DNA of 64,000 bases, taken from contig CM039502.1 of the NCBI GenBank assembly GCA_022432975.1, positions 20,237,228 to 20,301,227 of the forward strand. The letters run 5' to 3'. How positions within the stretch are numbered: position 1 is the stretch's first letter; the number at the start of each line of letters is the position of its first letter. Both the position numbers and the translations under genes were made by a program. This DNA is from Begonia masoniana. Taxonomy: Eukaryota; Streptophyta; Magnoliopsida; Cucurbitales; Begoniaceae. Shown in pieces: positions 51,201 through 62,410 of this stretch. The notes under the pieces were generated by a model. The model was not told where the DNA came from, ran no database searches, and saw nothing but the letters and a program-made list of their open reading frames with translations.

Positions 51201-52701
51201 AGTTCAGAAATTTGACTTGGAGATAGTTCCAGAGTTATCAGTCTTGCTCGCTGAGTTAACTATTCAACCAACAATTTTGGAAAAGATCAAGGATGCACAA
51301 CAGAAGGATTCAGTGGAAAATATCAGCATGATGGATAAGTTGAAGGACGCCACCTCCGAGTTCAGTCTCTCCAAGGATGGGATCCTGAGGTTTAGAAATC
51401 GGTGGTGCATTCCTAATGATGTGGAATTGCGTAAGTTGATCTTGGCTGAGGCGCACTCCTCTTCCTTTTCCGTACATCCTGGCTGCACCAAGATGTACCG
51501 AGACCTGAAGTTACAGTACTGGTGGCCTAACCTAAAAAGGGATGTTGCTAAGTATGTAGAGTCCTGTTTAGTATGCCAACAAGTCAAAGCCGAGCACCAA
51601 CGTCCAGGAGGTACTCTTCAGCCGTTGCCTATTCCCGAGTGGAAGTGGGAACACATAGCCATGGATTTCGTAGTAGGACTACCTAAGACGACAAAAGGGC
51701 ATGATTGTATTTGGGTTGTGGTGGATAGACTGACAAAATCGGCCCATTTCTTACCTGTAAGGACCACCTATACGATGGACCAATTTGCTGATCTTTATGT
51801 TCAGGAAATTATTAGGTTGCATGGGATCCCTGTATCCATTGTCTCTGACCGTGACCCCAGGTTCACCTCTCGATTCTGGAAAAGTTTGCAAGGTACATTG
51901 GGTACAAGGTTATCTTTCAGCACAGCTTTTCACCCACAGACCGATGGCCAGTCAGAAAGGACGATTCAAATACTCGAAGATATGTTGAGAGCATGTGTAC
52001 TTGACTTTCAGACAACTTGGAGCAGACAATTACCTCTAGTTGAGTTCTCCTACAATAACAGTTATCAGTCCACCATTGGTATGGCACCTTATGAAGCACT
52101 GTATGGTAGGAAATGTAGGTCACCTCTTTATTGGGACGAGGTTGGTGAAGCAAAACTCCTTGGGCCTGATATTCTGCAGCAAATGTCGGATAAGATTACC
52201 ACTATTCGGAAAAGAATGATGACTGCACAAAGCCGACAGAAGTGTTACGCAGATCAAAGGAGAAGGGAACTCGAGTTTTCGGTAGGAGATGAAGTATTCT
52301 TAAAGGTGTCACCATTTAGAGGAGTCTTAAGATTTGGCAAGAAGGGAAAACTTAATCCTAGATTCATTGGACCCTTCCCTGTCTTAGCAAAAATCGGGAG
52401 TAAAGCTTACAGACTGCAACTGCCTCCATCATTGGATAAAGTTCATAATGTCTTCCATGTGTCAATGTTAAGGAAGTGCATGCGTGATCCGATGCAGGTC
52501 ATCCAGCCATCGGATATTGGTTTAGAGCCGACACTAGAGTATGAGGAGAAACCGATACAAATACTGGAATATGCAGTCAAGACTCTGAGAAACAAAGAGA
52601 TCCCTTTGGTGAAAGTTTTATGGACAAATCACGGCATTGAAGAGGCCACATGGGAAAGGCAGCAGGAGATGTTGGACAAATATCCTAAGTTATTTGCTTG
52701 A
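48283..52701 (+). CDS. Y2 Gag-Pol polyprotein, intact (1472 aa)
   Basis: A single uninterrupted ORF. In order it has the retrotransposon gag domain (about 70-200) and a CCHC knuckle [14 protein letters not shown] (303-316). Then come the aspartic protease DTGAT (362-366) and RT with [12 protein letters not shown] and the catalytic FIDD at 696-699. RNase H ([10 protein letters not shown]...) is followed by the integrase HHCC zinc region (about 1064-1097) and the D,D,E core: MDFVVG D about 1127, VSDRDPRF about 1187, SERTIQ E about 1224. A C-terminal chromodomain-like segment ([16 protein letters not shown], about 1440-1460) places it in the chromovirus clade, probably Tekay/Del. Integrase chromodomains in this clade steer insertion to heterochromatin. 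All catalytic residues I can locate are present. Compared with X it lacks stops, but it has one residue fewer in RT (TRYHYEF where X has TRYGHYEF), an in-frame change close to the active-site fold that could reduce activity. Confidence 0.94.
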   Translation: MVRGQQREANEDSNAIAQLTELVMRQSHQIERLMTAREEQGNSSTNATHDHGGERFHRLRPPVFNGYVSDPVHAEEWIRKIEDMFKYAKVDEGDKVTYAVFHLELSARHWWDSIQSTPNAEAMTWGMFKTAFFDKYFNRTVRANKKKEFMNLRQTGSVTDYICEFDALSRFAPRMIEDEEDKIYQFVQGLKPSLYMKVKTAGIHNVPYGEVTAKALELEEAEMTAYVQREQPKKLMKDAQPPPRQNKGWQPRQNRGPQQQQHGMKRPLNQNDDQGKGKRPLAPLCPTCQRNHPGECKLLSGRCFRCDKTGHMVRDCPMPPDPNRARVVPRVYALMEDEGADQHTVISGTIMICGFAAYTLIDTGATHSFISTLFVCKHSIGPLPAERLYSVVLPSGRSLHSEQIVKGDVVSLGDKNLYAELIVIDIRGYEVILGMDWLFRHHATISCRSGIVDFRPPNDNHYSFQAIPKISKIPIISSLEIYRMLRGGCESYLASVIDDRVKNKIELQDIPIVREFPEAFLDDLPGIPPDREIEFVIDTYPEASPVSKNPYRMAPVELKELKVQLQELVDKGFIRPSSSPWGAPVLFVRKKDGSLRMCIDYRELNKLTIKNRYPLPRIDDLFDQLQGAKVFSKIDLRSGYYQLKVKEGDIPKTAFRTRYHYEFLVMSFGLTNAPAAFMDLMNRVFREYLDKFVIVFIDDILIYSRTVADHEEHLKVVLTTLKEHQLYAKLSKCEFWLDKVNFLGHVVSANGISVDPTKIQAVKDWPQPKNASEVRSFLGLAGYYRKFIKGFSMIAKPLTGLTKKDIKYSWTEACEDSFQTLKLKLTTAPVLTLPTEEGKFSVYCDASKVGLGCVLMQEGKVIAYASRQLKSYEQNYPTHDLELAAVVFALKIWRHYLYGQQCEVFSDHKSLKYLFTQKELNMRQRRWLEFVKDYDFEIKYHPGKANSVADALSRMSTTMQPVVSTMSMPLRTEVQKFDLEIVPELSVLLAELTIQPTILEKIKDAQQKDSVENISMMDKLKDATSEFSLSKDGILRFRNRWCIPNDVELRKLILAEAHSSSFSVHPGCTKMYRDLKLQYWWPNLKRDVAKYVESCLVCQQVKAEHQRPGGTLQPLPIPEWKWEHIAMDFVVGLPKTTKGHDCIWVVVDRLTKSAHFLPVRTTYTMDQFADLYVQEIIRLHGIPVSIVSDRDPRFTSRFWKSLQGTLGTRLSFSTAFHPQTDGQSERTIQILEDMLRACVLDFQTTWSRQLPLVEFSYNNSYQSTIGMAPYEALYGRKCRSPLYWDEVGEAKLLGPDILQQMSDKITTIRKRMMTAQSRQKCYADQRRRELEFSVGDEVFLKVSPFRGVLRFGKKGKLNPRFIGPFPVLAKIGSKAYRLQLPPSLDKVHNVFHVSMLRKCMRDPMQVIQPSDIGLEPTLEYEEKPIQILEYAVKTLRNKEIPLVKVLWTNHGIEEATWERQQEMLDKYPKLFA

Positions 52702-52729
52702 GCAATTTTCGAGGACGAAAATTTTGTTT

Positions 52730-52742
52730 AAGGAGGGGTGGA
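52730..52742 (+). promoter_or_regulatory. Polypurine tract of Y2
   Basis: 'aaggaggggtgga' lies directly before the 3' LTR and is identical to the tract of X at 37442-37454. Confidence 0.8.
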
Positions 52743-54209
52743 TGTAACACCCGACATTTCGGCCAGGTGATTTTCTGACCATTTTCATTGTCACCCTCTT
52801 ATTTAACCTTTATGATTTAAAATTTAATGTTAAGATAAATTATTACAAGTTAAGTAAAACTAGGTTGGGTGGCAGTTTTGTAAATTAAAATCGATGGATT
52901 TAGTATAAATAGGAAATGGAAACCTTAAATCTCATTTTATTGCCACTGTAGCCGACATTCCCTCTCGGCGATTTCTTCTCTTCCAAGTTCTTGCTCTCGG
53001 CTACCAGAACTTTCCTCTGCCGACGACCGGTTTCGAGCTTGCTCTTCTCTGCAAATCCACACCCGAGGTATGAAATGGACAATGTAGTCATTCATTAGTA
53101 AATAGAGCTCTGTTTTCAGCTCGGCACTGAGTTCGGATATTTTTAGCAGTGGCCGAGTAGCTTTAGACTTTTTAAAATCTGAGAGTAGAAATGTCATCCC
53201 GAATCGATTCTGAGCATTTTAAGTAACCAACTCGGATTTAATCAATGGTAAAACCTGTCCACCTAGTTTCGGATTTCAGACTGCAGTGTGTCAACAGAGG
53301 AATCGGAATGACTTTAGCTGTTAGATCCTAGGATGGTTTATGATTAGGACTATTAGGACTTTGTTTTAACTACTGTAATGTACATGTTTTAGGTGAAGAA
53401 GTTTAAAGGAAAGAAGCTCGGATTGCTAAGGAATCCAGGTAAGTGAATGTGTTAAGATTTCCGGCCACTAGGGCCCTACACCGCAAGGGTATTAGGAAAT
53501 CACTGAAATGTTAACTTGTTGACTATGATTTGTTATTTCCACGACATGAAGAAGTTGTGTAAGTAAATGTAAAGTTACAGGATGTTCTACTTGTCCTTAT
53601 GGTATGACTTTTCTCTGTGAACCTCATGTCTATGCATTATGCCCACGTTTATGATTAAGTAGAGAACATGAAAAGTAAATGTAACCATAATTAAGTGCAG
53701 AACGGGGAAAAGACTATGCTATGTATGACTCGCGAATTCTCCCACTGGTGGAGGCCGAGTAATGATATGTATGACTCGCGAAATCTCCCACTGGTGGAGG
53801 CCGAGTTAATGATATGTATGGCTCGCGAATTCTCCCAAAGGTAAAGATGAACATGAATGAAGAATGGTTTATGAACTTATGTCCCTTAAATTGTGTACTC
53901 ATGTATTCTGTTAGCATGCATTCCTTTACTAGCATTAGGCTTATAGTTAAACCTTATGGTGTAGGTGAAGAAGGTTTCAGGTGAGGAGTTATGTTCAAAA
54001 GAGATTCTTAAGGCTGGTTGCTGAGGATGCTCAAGGGTGACAGTGCGGGACTGGAGAGGCGATTTATGACGCCCTGGTTAGACTCTTAGGTTACAGTATG
54101 TTAAAGAATATGGTAGTTTAAGTAGATTAGATTATTTAAAACGTTGAGCTTTGAAACTGTCTAGTGGATCCTGAGTCGGGAATGATTATATAGATTTATA
54201 AATGGGCAG

Positions 54210-55709
54210 TAATGATATGTATGGCTCGCGAATTCTCCCACTGGTGGAGGCCGAGTAATGATATGTATGGCTCGCGAATTCTCCCACTGGTGGAGGCCGA
54301 GTAATGATATGTATGGCTCGCGAATTCTCCCACTGGTGGAGGCCGAGTAATGATATGTATGGCTCGCGAATTCTCCCACTGGTGGAGGCCGAGTAATGAT
54401 ATGTATGGCTCGCGAATTCTCCCACTGGTGGAGGCCGAGTAATGATATGTATGGCTCGCGAATTCTCCCACTGGTGGAGGCCGAGTTAATGATATGTATG
54501 GCTCGCGAATTCTCCCACTGGTGGAGGCCGAGTAATGATATGTATGGCTCGCGAATTCTCCCACTGGTGGAGGCCGAGTAATGATATGTATGGCTCGCGA
54601 ATTCTCCCACTGGTGGAGGCCGAGTAATGATATGTATGGCTCGCGAATTCTCCCACTGGTGGAGGCCGAGTAATGATATGTATGGCTCGCGAATTCTCCC
54701 ACTGGTGGAGGCCGAGTAATGATATGTATGGCTCGCGAATTCTCCCACTGGTGGAGGCCGAGTAATGATATGTATGGCTCGCGAATTCTCCCACTGGTGG
54801 AGGCCGAGTAATGATATGTATGGCTCGCGAATTCTCCCACTGGTGGAGGCCGAGTTAATGATATGTATGGCTCGCGAATTCTCCCACTGGTGGAGGCCGA
54901 GTAATGATATGTATGGCTCGCGAATTCTCCCACTGGTGGAGGCCGAGTAATGATATGTATGGCTCGCGAATTCTCCCACTGGTGGAGGCCGAGTAATGAT
55001 ATGTATGGCTCGCGAATTCTCCCACTGGTGGAGGCCGAGTAATGATATGTATGGCTCGCGAATTCTCCCACTGGTGGAGGCCGAGTAATGATATGTATGG
55101 CTCGCGAATTCTCCCACTGGTGGAGGCCGAGTTAATGATATGTATGGCTCGCGAATTCTCCCACTGGTGGAGGCCGAGTAATGATATGTATGGCTCGCGA
55201 ATTCTCCCACTGGTGGAGGCCGAGTAATGATATGTATGGCTCGCGAATTCTCCCACTGGTGGAGGCCGAGTAATGATATGTATGGCTCGCGAATTCTCCC
55301 ACTGGTGGAGGCCGAGTAATGATATGTATGGCTCGCGAATTCTCCCACTGGTGGAGGCCGAGTAATGATATGTATGGCTCGCGAATTCTCCCACTGGTGG
55401 AGGCCGAGTAATGATATGTATGGCTCGCGAATTCTCCCACTGGTGGAGGCCGAGTAATGATATGTATGGCTCGCGAATTCTCCCACTGGTGGAGGCCGAG
55501 TAATGATATGTATGGCTCGCGAATTCTCCCACTGGTGGAGGCCGAGTAATGATATGTATGGCTCGCGAATTCTCCCACTGGTGGAGGCCGAGTAATGATA
55601 TGTATGGCTCGCGAATTCTCCCACTGGTGGAGGCCGAGTAATGATATGTATGGCTCGCGAATTCTCCCACTGGTGGAGGCCGAGTAATGATATGTATGGC
55701 TCGCGAATT
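54210..55709. repeat. 46-bp minisatellite, about 32 nearly identical units
   Basis: The unit contains 'taatgatatgtatggctcgc' and 'gaattctcccactggtggag' and ends 'gccgag'. Units are almost identical. Three carry an extra T (47 bp) near 54485, 54854 and 55131. Because 46 is not a multiple of three and no stops occur, the array gives long artificial ORFs on both strands. Confidence 0.95.
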
Positions 55710-56200
55710 GACGCCCTCGGCAGATGCCGAAGGAATAGTTGTTGATGGTTTAGTCTTCCGGCTGACGTCATCGGCAGATGCCGAAGGGTAGTTGTTTGTG
55801 GTTTAGTCTTCCGGCTGACGTCATCGGCAGATGCCGAGAGTTAATTGTTTGATGGTTTAGTCTTCCGGCTGACGTCATCGGCAGATGCCGAAGGGTAGTT
55901 GTTTGTTGGTTTAGTCTTCCGGCTGACGTCATCGGCAGATGCCGAAGAATAGTTGTATGATGGTTTAGTCTTCGGCTGACGTCATCGGCAGATGCGAGAG
56001 TTAATTGTTTGATGGTTTAGTCTTCCGGCTGACGTCATCGGCAGATGCCGAAGGGTAGTTGTTTGTTGGTTTAGTCTTCCGGCTGACGTCATCGGCAGAT
56101 GCCGAAGAATAGTTGTATGATGGTTTAGTCTTCCGGCTGACGTCATCGGCAGATGCCGAAGAATAGTTGTATGATGGTTTAGTCTTCTGGACGACGTCAC
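55710..56200. repeat. 53-bp-type minisatellite in the Y2 3' LTR
   Basis: Same units as 47037-47545, with several single-base losses (for example near 55799, 55973 and 55995) relative to the 5' LTR copy. Confidence 0.8.
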
Positions 56201-56798
56201 CGGAAGATGTAAAATGTGTTTTGTCGCTTAGCGACCGGAAGATGTAAAATGTGTTTTGTCGCTTAGCGACCGGAAGATGTAAAATGTGTTTTGTCGCTTA
56301 GCGACCGGAAGATGTAAAATATGTCTTGTCGCTTAGTGACCGAATGATGTTTTAATTTAGCACGCGAGGCCCACGTGCCCACCGGAAGATGTCTCCTTTT
56401 AGGTGATGATAAGCGAGTCACGCGTAATACACGTGATGACCGGACGACTAAATTTCTGAGGGTTGTCAACGCATGCAACCTATGCAGACCCGAGTGGTAT
56501 TTTGTTAAGAGAATTGAGGGCACTTCCTCTTTTCCCGAAATTGTCAAGAAACCGATGACCGAGTCCAGTCGCTCGACTCTGTGAAAGTTTGAGCCGACGA
56601 GGCGTGGGAAGTTGGGCATGAGAGGGTTCGTCTTCCTTAATGGTTCTGCGTCTCTATTACCAGTTTAGAAAAAAAAAATATATGTAAAATGTGAAAGTCT
56701 GTTGAGAGATAGTAAGTGAATGTAATAATAGTAAAAGTCAAGCAAACGATTAATGAAAGGACATGAACACGTGACGGCTCCTGGCCGGGGTCGTTACA

Positions 56799-57018
56799 AG
56801 TGCCATCAATATTTCCAAGAATCTCATACAGCATTCCAGAACAAAGCACATTGAGGTTAGGTATCACTTCATCAGAGATCATGTTCAAAGAGGTGATATT
56901 ACATTAGAATTTGTCAATTCTGTGGATCAATTGGCAGATATATTTACCAAACCTTTGGATGAGAAAACCTTTAATAACATTAGAATATGACTAGGTCTCA
57001 TTAAGTTTGAGAAAAATT
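56799..57018 (+). pseudogene. Z RNase H 3' part, resumed after Y2
   Basis: It reads ISKNLIQHSRTKHIEVRYHF...VQRGDI...VDQLADIFTKPLD, the conserved end of Copia RNase H. A stop lies near 56989 and a final stop at about 57018. It continues directly from the fragment ending at 45329. Confidence 0.88.
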
Positions 57019-57324
57019 AAGGTCCTTTTCTTTTAGAGATTTTGATCAACTTGTTTTACTGTCAATGGACGTTGTCCTATGGACGTTGACAAAGGCTAAT
57101 AAGAATGGACATTTATCGTAGACGTTGTCCTGTGGACATTGACAATGGACGTTCACAATAAGCTCTATAAAAGTCTTCGCCTTGTTTCAGAAGCCCTAAC
57201 TCTTGAAATCACTTCAAATTCTTCCCGCTCTCTGTCGATCATCTAGCGACTCACTTTCCTCTCTGTTTCTTGTCGCCCTTCATGAACTGTTCCACTCTTC
57301 AATCAAAAACCTACATTCTTATCT

Positions 57325-58413
57325 ATGGATTCTTCCTCTAGCGCTCCTCAAGTCTTCTCGAAGAAGAAACTGAAGATGTCCCATCCGACAAATCCCCAAT
57401 CTGTCGTCGCACCTCCTCCTCTTCAATGGCCGAATCATGAGTTCATCAATCAGGCCGCATTCAATAGGTATTATGAAGATTTCGAATTCAAACCGATTAT
57501 TAGATCTAGAGGTGTAATTTTTCGTGATTTATCTGGACTGGATTTAGAAGAACCCTTAGTAAGATTGGGTTTATTAGGGCTGTTTGATTCTGAAGCCCCT
57601 TACTGTGAAACTGCAATTAGGATGTTTTATACTAACCTAGAACATTCTACTCGACCCCTAATCATCAGGAGCTATGTCTATGGAAGACACATTGAACTTA
57701 CTCAAGAAAAAGTTCACGAAATTCTCTACTGTGAGTATTTAAATGGATCTCGCAGATATTTTGAGGCAACAACGACTCCGACATTTCTTGCTAAACCTGC
57801 GGGCAAGGAATTAGTCAGACTGATTGCCAAGGATCCAAATTGCTCTCTCATAAAGCTGAAAAGTAACGACTTAAAGCTTAGGGCCAGAGTACTTCACCAA
57901 ATGATCCATTATAATATTCTGCCTGTAGAGGGTCACAGAAATCATGTCAGTGGCATGGATCTCTTCTTGCTTGGACATTTTTTTAGAGGTGAACCCTTTC
58001 ATGTTGGATTCATTGTGCTTAACAAAATGCTTCAAGTAGTCTGTAATGCATCCAAGTTTCTGCCTACAATCTTCTGATTATGAAGATTTTACATTGGTAT
58101 GAAGTTAGATTTCCTGAGCCTGAAAAGCTTTTATCCTTGAAGAAAACTGATTTTTTCTCATCCTCCACCTTGTCCAGAATGGGAATCACAAGAGATGATC
58201 ACGGAGTGTTAGTTGAGAAAGCAGGTCGTGGTGTTGTGTCTAGGGTGGACATAGCTCAAAATGCTCAAAGTGAGCTGGTTGTCAATGTTGGCAGACAACG
58301 CATTTCAAGGCGATTAATCATTGCCGATGAAGAAGAAGAAGAGGAAGAGGAAGAGAGTGCTCAGGAGGACAATCACATTCTTGTTCTTGATCCTCTGCCC
58401 CCTCCAGTACTTC
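57325..58413 (+). pseudogene. Z envelope-like gene, 5' part (Sirevirus type)
   Basis: An ATG at 57325 opens a 250-codon stretch containing the 'putative plant transposon protein' region of Sirevirus third ORFs (NHEFINQAAFNRYYEDF..., and VYGRHIELT). A stop at 58075 is followed by a second open stretch from 58080, with an acidic Glu run near 58330-58355, up to the W insertion at 58414. Function of these proteins is unproven. The envelope comparison is by position and structure only. The gene is broken and interrupted. Confidence 0.75.
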
Positions 58414-58661
58414 TGTCACGACCCTTACCCATACCCTTAATTTATCGTATAAATTTTTCATTTTATATTACAGTTTAAGCGGAACTTAAATAGTTAATAT
58501 TGTTTGGAAAATCATTTAAGTCTAAGTTGTTAAAACTATTTAAACAGAGCTTGAAACAATTGAAATAGAACTTAAAACAATTATTTAAAATAATTAAAAT
58601 TAATAAAAACAATCGGTTAAATCATAGGAGGGCAGAAGGGACATTTGTCCCTGTAAACTAG

Positions 58662-58775
58662 GGGCGATCGATCGCTGGCAGCAATCGATCTCCCCAGTGA
58701 TCGATCGCTGGCAGCAATCGCTGCCCCAGCGATCGATCGCTGGCAGCAATCGCTGCCCCAGCGATCGATCGCTGC
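58662..58775. repeat. Palindromic tandem repeat with nested GATCGATC cores
   Basis: About three units combine 'gcgatcgatcgc' (a perfect palindrome) with 'tggcagcaatcgctgcccca'. The whole block can fold as multiple stems and is rich in GATC sites. Confidence 0.75.
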
Positions 58776-58967
58776 ACACTCTGGATTTTTCCAGAGCGCG
58801 GCGACCCCTTTAATTTGCTCTCTGGAATCCGAAATTCCAGAGAGCAAACTTCACCCTTTTCATGCATTTTTCCCACTCTTCAAACCATAACTCTAAGCAT
58901 CACTTAACAATCTTAATACCGTTACACTACCATCCACGTACATTTCACTCTACCAATCACCCAAAAC

Positions 58968-60340
58968 TAGGGGTGAGCAAAAACCGGATTGGACCGAAGA
59001 ACCAGACTAGAACCGAATATTTGGTCCAGTTCTGGTCGGTTTTGTAAATTAAATAATCAAAATTCGGTTTTTTTTAAGTAGAACCGAAAAATGCGGTTCG
59101 GTTTTTGGGTTTAATGATGCAAAACCGAAAAATCCAGAACCGGATTTAATCACTTTCAGTTTCAGTGTTTCACAGTTTCACTACCCTAAGCCCTAAGGCT
59201 CTGCTTGAGCTCGACTGCTCCTGCCTCTCGGCTCTCACGACCTACAGTCTCTCGCTGCTCGCGCACTGTGAAGTCGCAGTTTGCCGTCGCCGACGCCCAA
59301 CCAGTCAGTCTCTGTCTCTCTCTGCTCGCACTCGCAGTCGCCCGACGCCAAACCACAGTCGCCGACTTCCGACCTCAACTTCCGACTTCTGACTTCGACA
59401 AAGCTACTTCGACGAAGTCACCGACTTCCGACGAAGGTAAGCAGCATCACTCGTTTTATAATATCAAAGCAATTTTTATAGCATTACTCGTTTTCAGTTT
59501 TCTTTGAGTCTGTTTTATTTCATCTGTTGTAATTCGTTTCAGCACAATACTGAATTGTTTTGGGAGACTCTTCGGACCTGTTGACCGAGAGCAATGTGTT
59601 TATGTTTGCTGAATCGTTTCTGTTGTGTTATGGTTTTATTCCTCTGTTTTGACTGTTTTTGTCTTTGTTTTTCCTGTTTTAGCTATCTGTCTTGTTATTT
59701 TGTCTCTGTTTTCGTTTGTGTCTGTGTCTTTTGTTGTTTCGTCCATTTCTGTTTACTAACCAGGGTCTAGTATAACCCATTTGCTTGAGTTCTTTGTCTA
59801 TTGGTCTCTGTTTTTTTATTGTTGTCAAAGTTTCTCGTCCCTGTTTGTTCTTCTCTAGTTTGTTGTCCAGAATATTTCTACGCTTACTTGATGCTATCTT
59901 CCTATTTAAAATCAACATGATCACTTGAGAAGTTAGTTTCTGTGTTCTGAAATATTGCTTGGATGTTTAGTCTAATGTTTCATTTCTAAATTTTCTGTGA
60001 ATTCAGTTGGCTGTTTTTCAAATAGTTTTTGATTCTTAAAACTCAAATGAGTGTGTTGTTTTCTTAAAGCTTAATCCTTCGCAATATGAAATTATTTTTC
60101 ACTATCATATATGTTTGCTTGAAAATTATAGAAATGAAAATTATGAAAATTATTTTTAATTTAAAAAAAAGTGGGAAAATCGGAACCGGACTAGAACCAG
60201 AACCGAAATTCGGTTCCGGTTCTGTTCCGGTCCTTCAAAAAATAAAAACAGTCCCGATCTTAAAAATTAAAAACCGAATTTTATTATTTTGGTTCCAATC
60301 TTATTCAAAACCGGACCAGACCGGTTTTTACTCACCCCTA
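58968..60340. mobile_element. Non-autonomous hAT-like DNA transposon inside W
   Basis: Terminal inverted repeats TAGGGGTGAGCAAAAACCGG and TAGGGGTGAGTAAAAACCGG (reverse complement of the right end) match at 19 of 20. They are flanked by the 8-bp TSD CCCAAAAC at 58960-58967 and 60341-60348. Sub-terminal regions are packed with AACCG/CGGTT words, as in hAT elements where transposase binds. It is 1373 bp with no transposase. A pyrimidine-rich central part (about 59160-59440) followed by 'gacgaaggtaagcag' looks like a captured 5' exon and splice donor. Confidence 0.85.
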
Positions 60341-60799
60341 CCCAAAACCGACTCAAAATACTTGTAGAGTATAACCAAATTTCATAAAACAAACTGCGTG
60401 AATACGTTTAAAAACTTAACCTTTCCTCCTGTTTAAATCACCACGCAGTTTATAAAAATCGAATTAAAAACCTTAACAATCTTTTTATAAAACTAACTTA
60501 TCAAAACATTAAAACATCGTTTAACTATTATCCAGAGCCAATCATCCTAATATGTTCTATCTGTACAATTTTCCTATCCATCAATTTTCTCCAAAACATT
60601 TACCTACGTCCCCACGGGTCAAAATCGCACCAACTGCGCCAGCGCACTCCCACAGGCATCCTTCTTCAACCAGCGTGATCATCTAACAGAGGAACACCTT
60701 CCTTACCTGTTTCAGGTTCACCTACACCATAAAGACGCCTATGAGAATAAATCTCAGTAAATTCTACGTAAATGACAATGCATGAACATGTATATATAA

Positions 60800-61160
60800 T
60801 TTTCATAAGTTCCTGTGCATTCATTTCATTTATCATATCGTGCATTCATTTCATTTATCATGTTATACATTCATTTATCATATCATGCATTCATTTATCA
60901 TATAGTCATCTCATGTAAGTCGTCTCATATAAGTCGTCTCATGTAAGTCATCATAGTCATCTCATTTTAGTCGTCATAGTCATCTCATTTTAGTCATCTA
61001 AGTCGTCTCATTTTTGTCGTCATAGTCGTCTCATTTTAGTCATCTTAGTCGTCTCATTTTTGTCGTCATAGTCGTCTCATTTTTTGTCATCTTAGTCGTC
61101 TCATTTTTGTCGTCATAGTCGTCTCATTTTAGTCATCTTAGTCGTCTCATTTCGTTTACA
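60800..61160. repeat. Tandem 'gtcgtctcatttt' repeats in W
   Basis: Short units built from 'catagtcgtctcattttagt' and 'cattttatcat'-like words, including a repeat of about 46 bp. It passes into two 24-bp units at 61160-61205. Confidence 0.8.
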
Positions 61161-61303
61161 TTTCACTTTACTTTCATTCATTTCTTTCACTTTACTTTCA
61201 TTCATCGAACCCTAACTACCCAACCAAAGCGATAAACACACATAATCCAATATCCTCGACAACATAATAAAACATATGGTGTAGGCCTATCGGCCACAGC
61301 AAG

Positions 61304-62410
61304 TCACGAGAACTTACCTGTTGTCCTTAGCAAATCGAGGGCCGTCCGTGAGCCTTGTTCACCTAGCCATTCACGACGGTGGTCGTTAATATGAGCTAAT
61401 CCACTAAACGTCCAAACTAACAAGAAACTTAACTAAATAAATCTCCTAAAATTCCAATTCAATTTACTGAGGCATTATATAGAGCATTCCACATTTAACA
61501 CCTTCATTAACGATTTTCTCCAAAACCCTAAAATTCACGAATTCTCATATTTCTAAATGAATCTATTAACTTCGTCCAATAATGCTCAATACGTCCTTTA
61601 TATCTAGATTTCTTTCACTTTACTTTCATTCATTTCTTTCACTTTACTTTCATTCATTTCTTTCACTTTACTTTCATTCATTTCTTTCACTTTACTTTCA
61701 TTCATTTCTTTCACTTTACTTTCATTCATTTCTTTCACTTTACTTTCATTCATTTCTTTCACTTTACTTTCATTCATTTCTTTCACTTTACTTTCATTCA
61801 TTTCTTTCACTTTACTTTCATTCATTTCTTTCACTTTACTTTCATTCATTTCTTTCACTTTACTTTCATTCATTTCTTTCACTTTACTTTCATTCATTTC
61901 TTTCACTTTACTTTCATTCATTTCTTTCACTTTACTTTCATTCATTTCTTTCACTTTACTTTCATTCATTTCTTTCACTTTACTTTCATTCATTTCTTTC
62001 ACTTTACTTTCATTCATTTCTTTCACTTTACTTTCATTCATTTCTTTCACTTTACTTTCATTCATTTCTTTCACTTTACTTTCATTCATTTCTTTCACTT
62101 TACTTTCACGAGAACTTACCTGTTGTCCTTAGCAAATCGAGGGCCGTCCGTGAGCCTTGTTCACCTAAGCCAATTCACGACGGTGGTCGTTAATATGAGC
62201 TGAATCCACTAAACGTCCAAACTAACAAGAAACTTAACTAAATAAATCTCCTAAAATTCCAATTCAATTTACTGAGGCATTATATAGAGCATTCCACATT
62301 TAACACCTCATTAACGAGTTTCTCCAAAACCCTAAAATTCACGAATTCTCATATTTCTAAATGAATCTATTAACTTCGTCCAATAATGCTCAATACGTCC
62401 TTTATATCTA
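61304..62410. repeat. Duplicated ~304-bp segment flanking a 24-bp array
   Basis: Copy A is 61304-61606 and copy B is 62106-62410. They are identical except for about four single-base indels and one or two substitutions. Between them lies the 24-bp array (61607-62105). The only older 24-bp units are the two before copy A. Confidence 0.88.
61607..62105. repeat. 24-bp minisatellite, about 21 perfect units
   Basis: The unit is 'tttctttcactttactttca' plus 'ttca'. Because 24 is divisible by three it gives a repetitive 8-residue reading frame on both strands. This is an artefact, not a gene. Confidence 0.93.

Larger units (their letters stand above)
45330..56798 (+). mobile_element. Element Y2: young, coding-intact chromodomain Ty3/Gypsy retrotransposon
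   Basis: 5' LTR 45330-48121, internal region 48122-52742, 3' LTR 52743-56798. Both LTRs run TGTAACACCCGAC...GGTCGTTACA. AGTGC flanks it at 45325-45329 and 56799-56803 (5-bp TSD), and Z's RNase H frame continues across the site. The first roughly 975 bp of the two LTRs differ at only about one position, so insertion is very recent. The LTR lengths differ (2.8 against 4.1 kb) because of a 46-bp array in the 3' LTR. The element has an intact polyprotein, PBS, PPT and LTR promoter, so it may be autonomous. Confidence 0.93.
52743..56798 (+). repeat. Y2 3' LTR, expanded
   Basis: Collinear with the 5' LTR to about 53837, then rearranged. It has an indel-rich copy of the segment equivalent to 46555-46945 (53838-54209), the large 46-bp array (54210-55709), and then the 53-bp-type units. 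The segments equivalent to about 46430-46555 and 46945-47055 are missing. Confidence 0.85.

Noticed and set aside
54161..55771. 536-residue repetitive ORF on the minus strand (and similar ORFs on +)
   Set aside because: It is produced entirely by the 46-bp minisatellite without stop codons. It starts and ends in unrelated LTR sequence, and the equivalent LTR lacks it.
59165..59507. Overlapping Ser/Leu-rich ORFs inside the hAT-like element
   Set aside because: Pyrimidine-rich composition gives open frames in all three phases. No transposase motif (for example the hAT dimerisation domain) is visible.
61582..62193. 203-residue FLSLYFHS-repeat ORF and the opposite-strand KVKEMNES-repeat ORF
   Set aside because: Both are read-through of a 24-bp tandem repeat. 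There is no start context, conservation or composition of a real protein.
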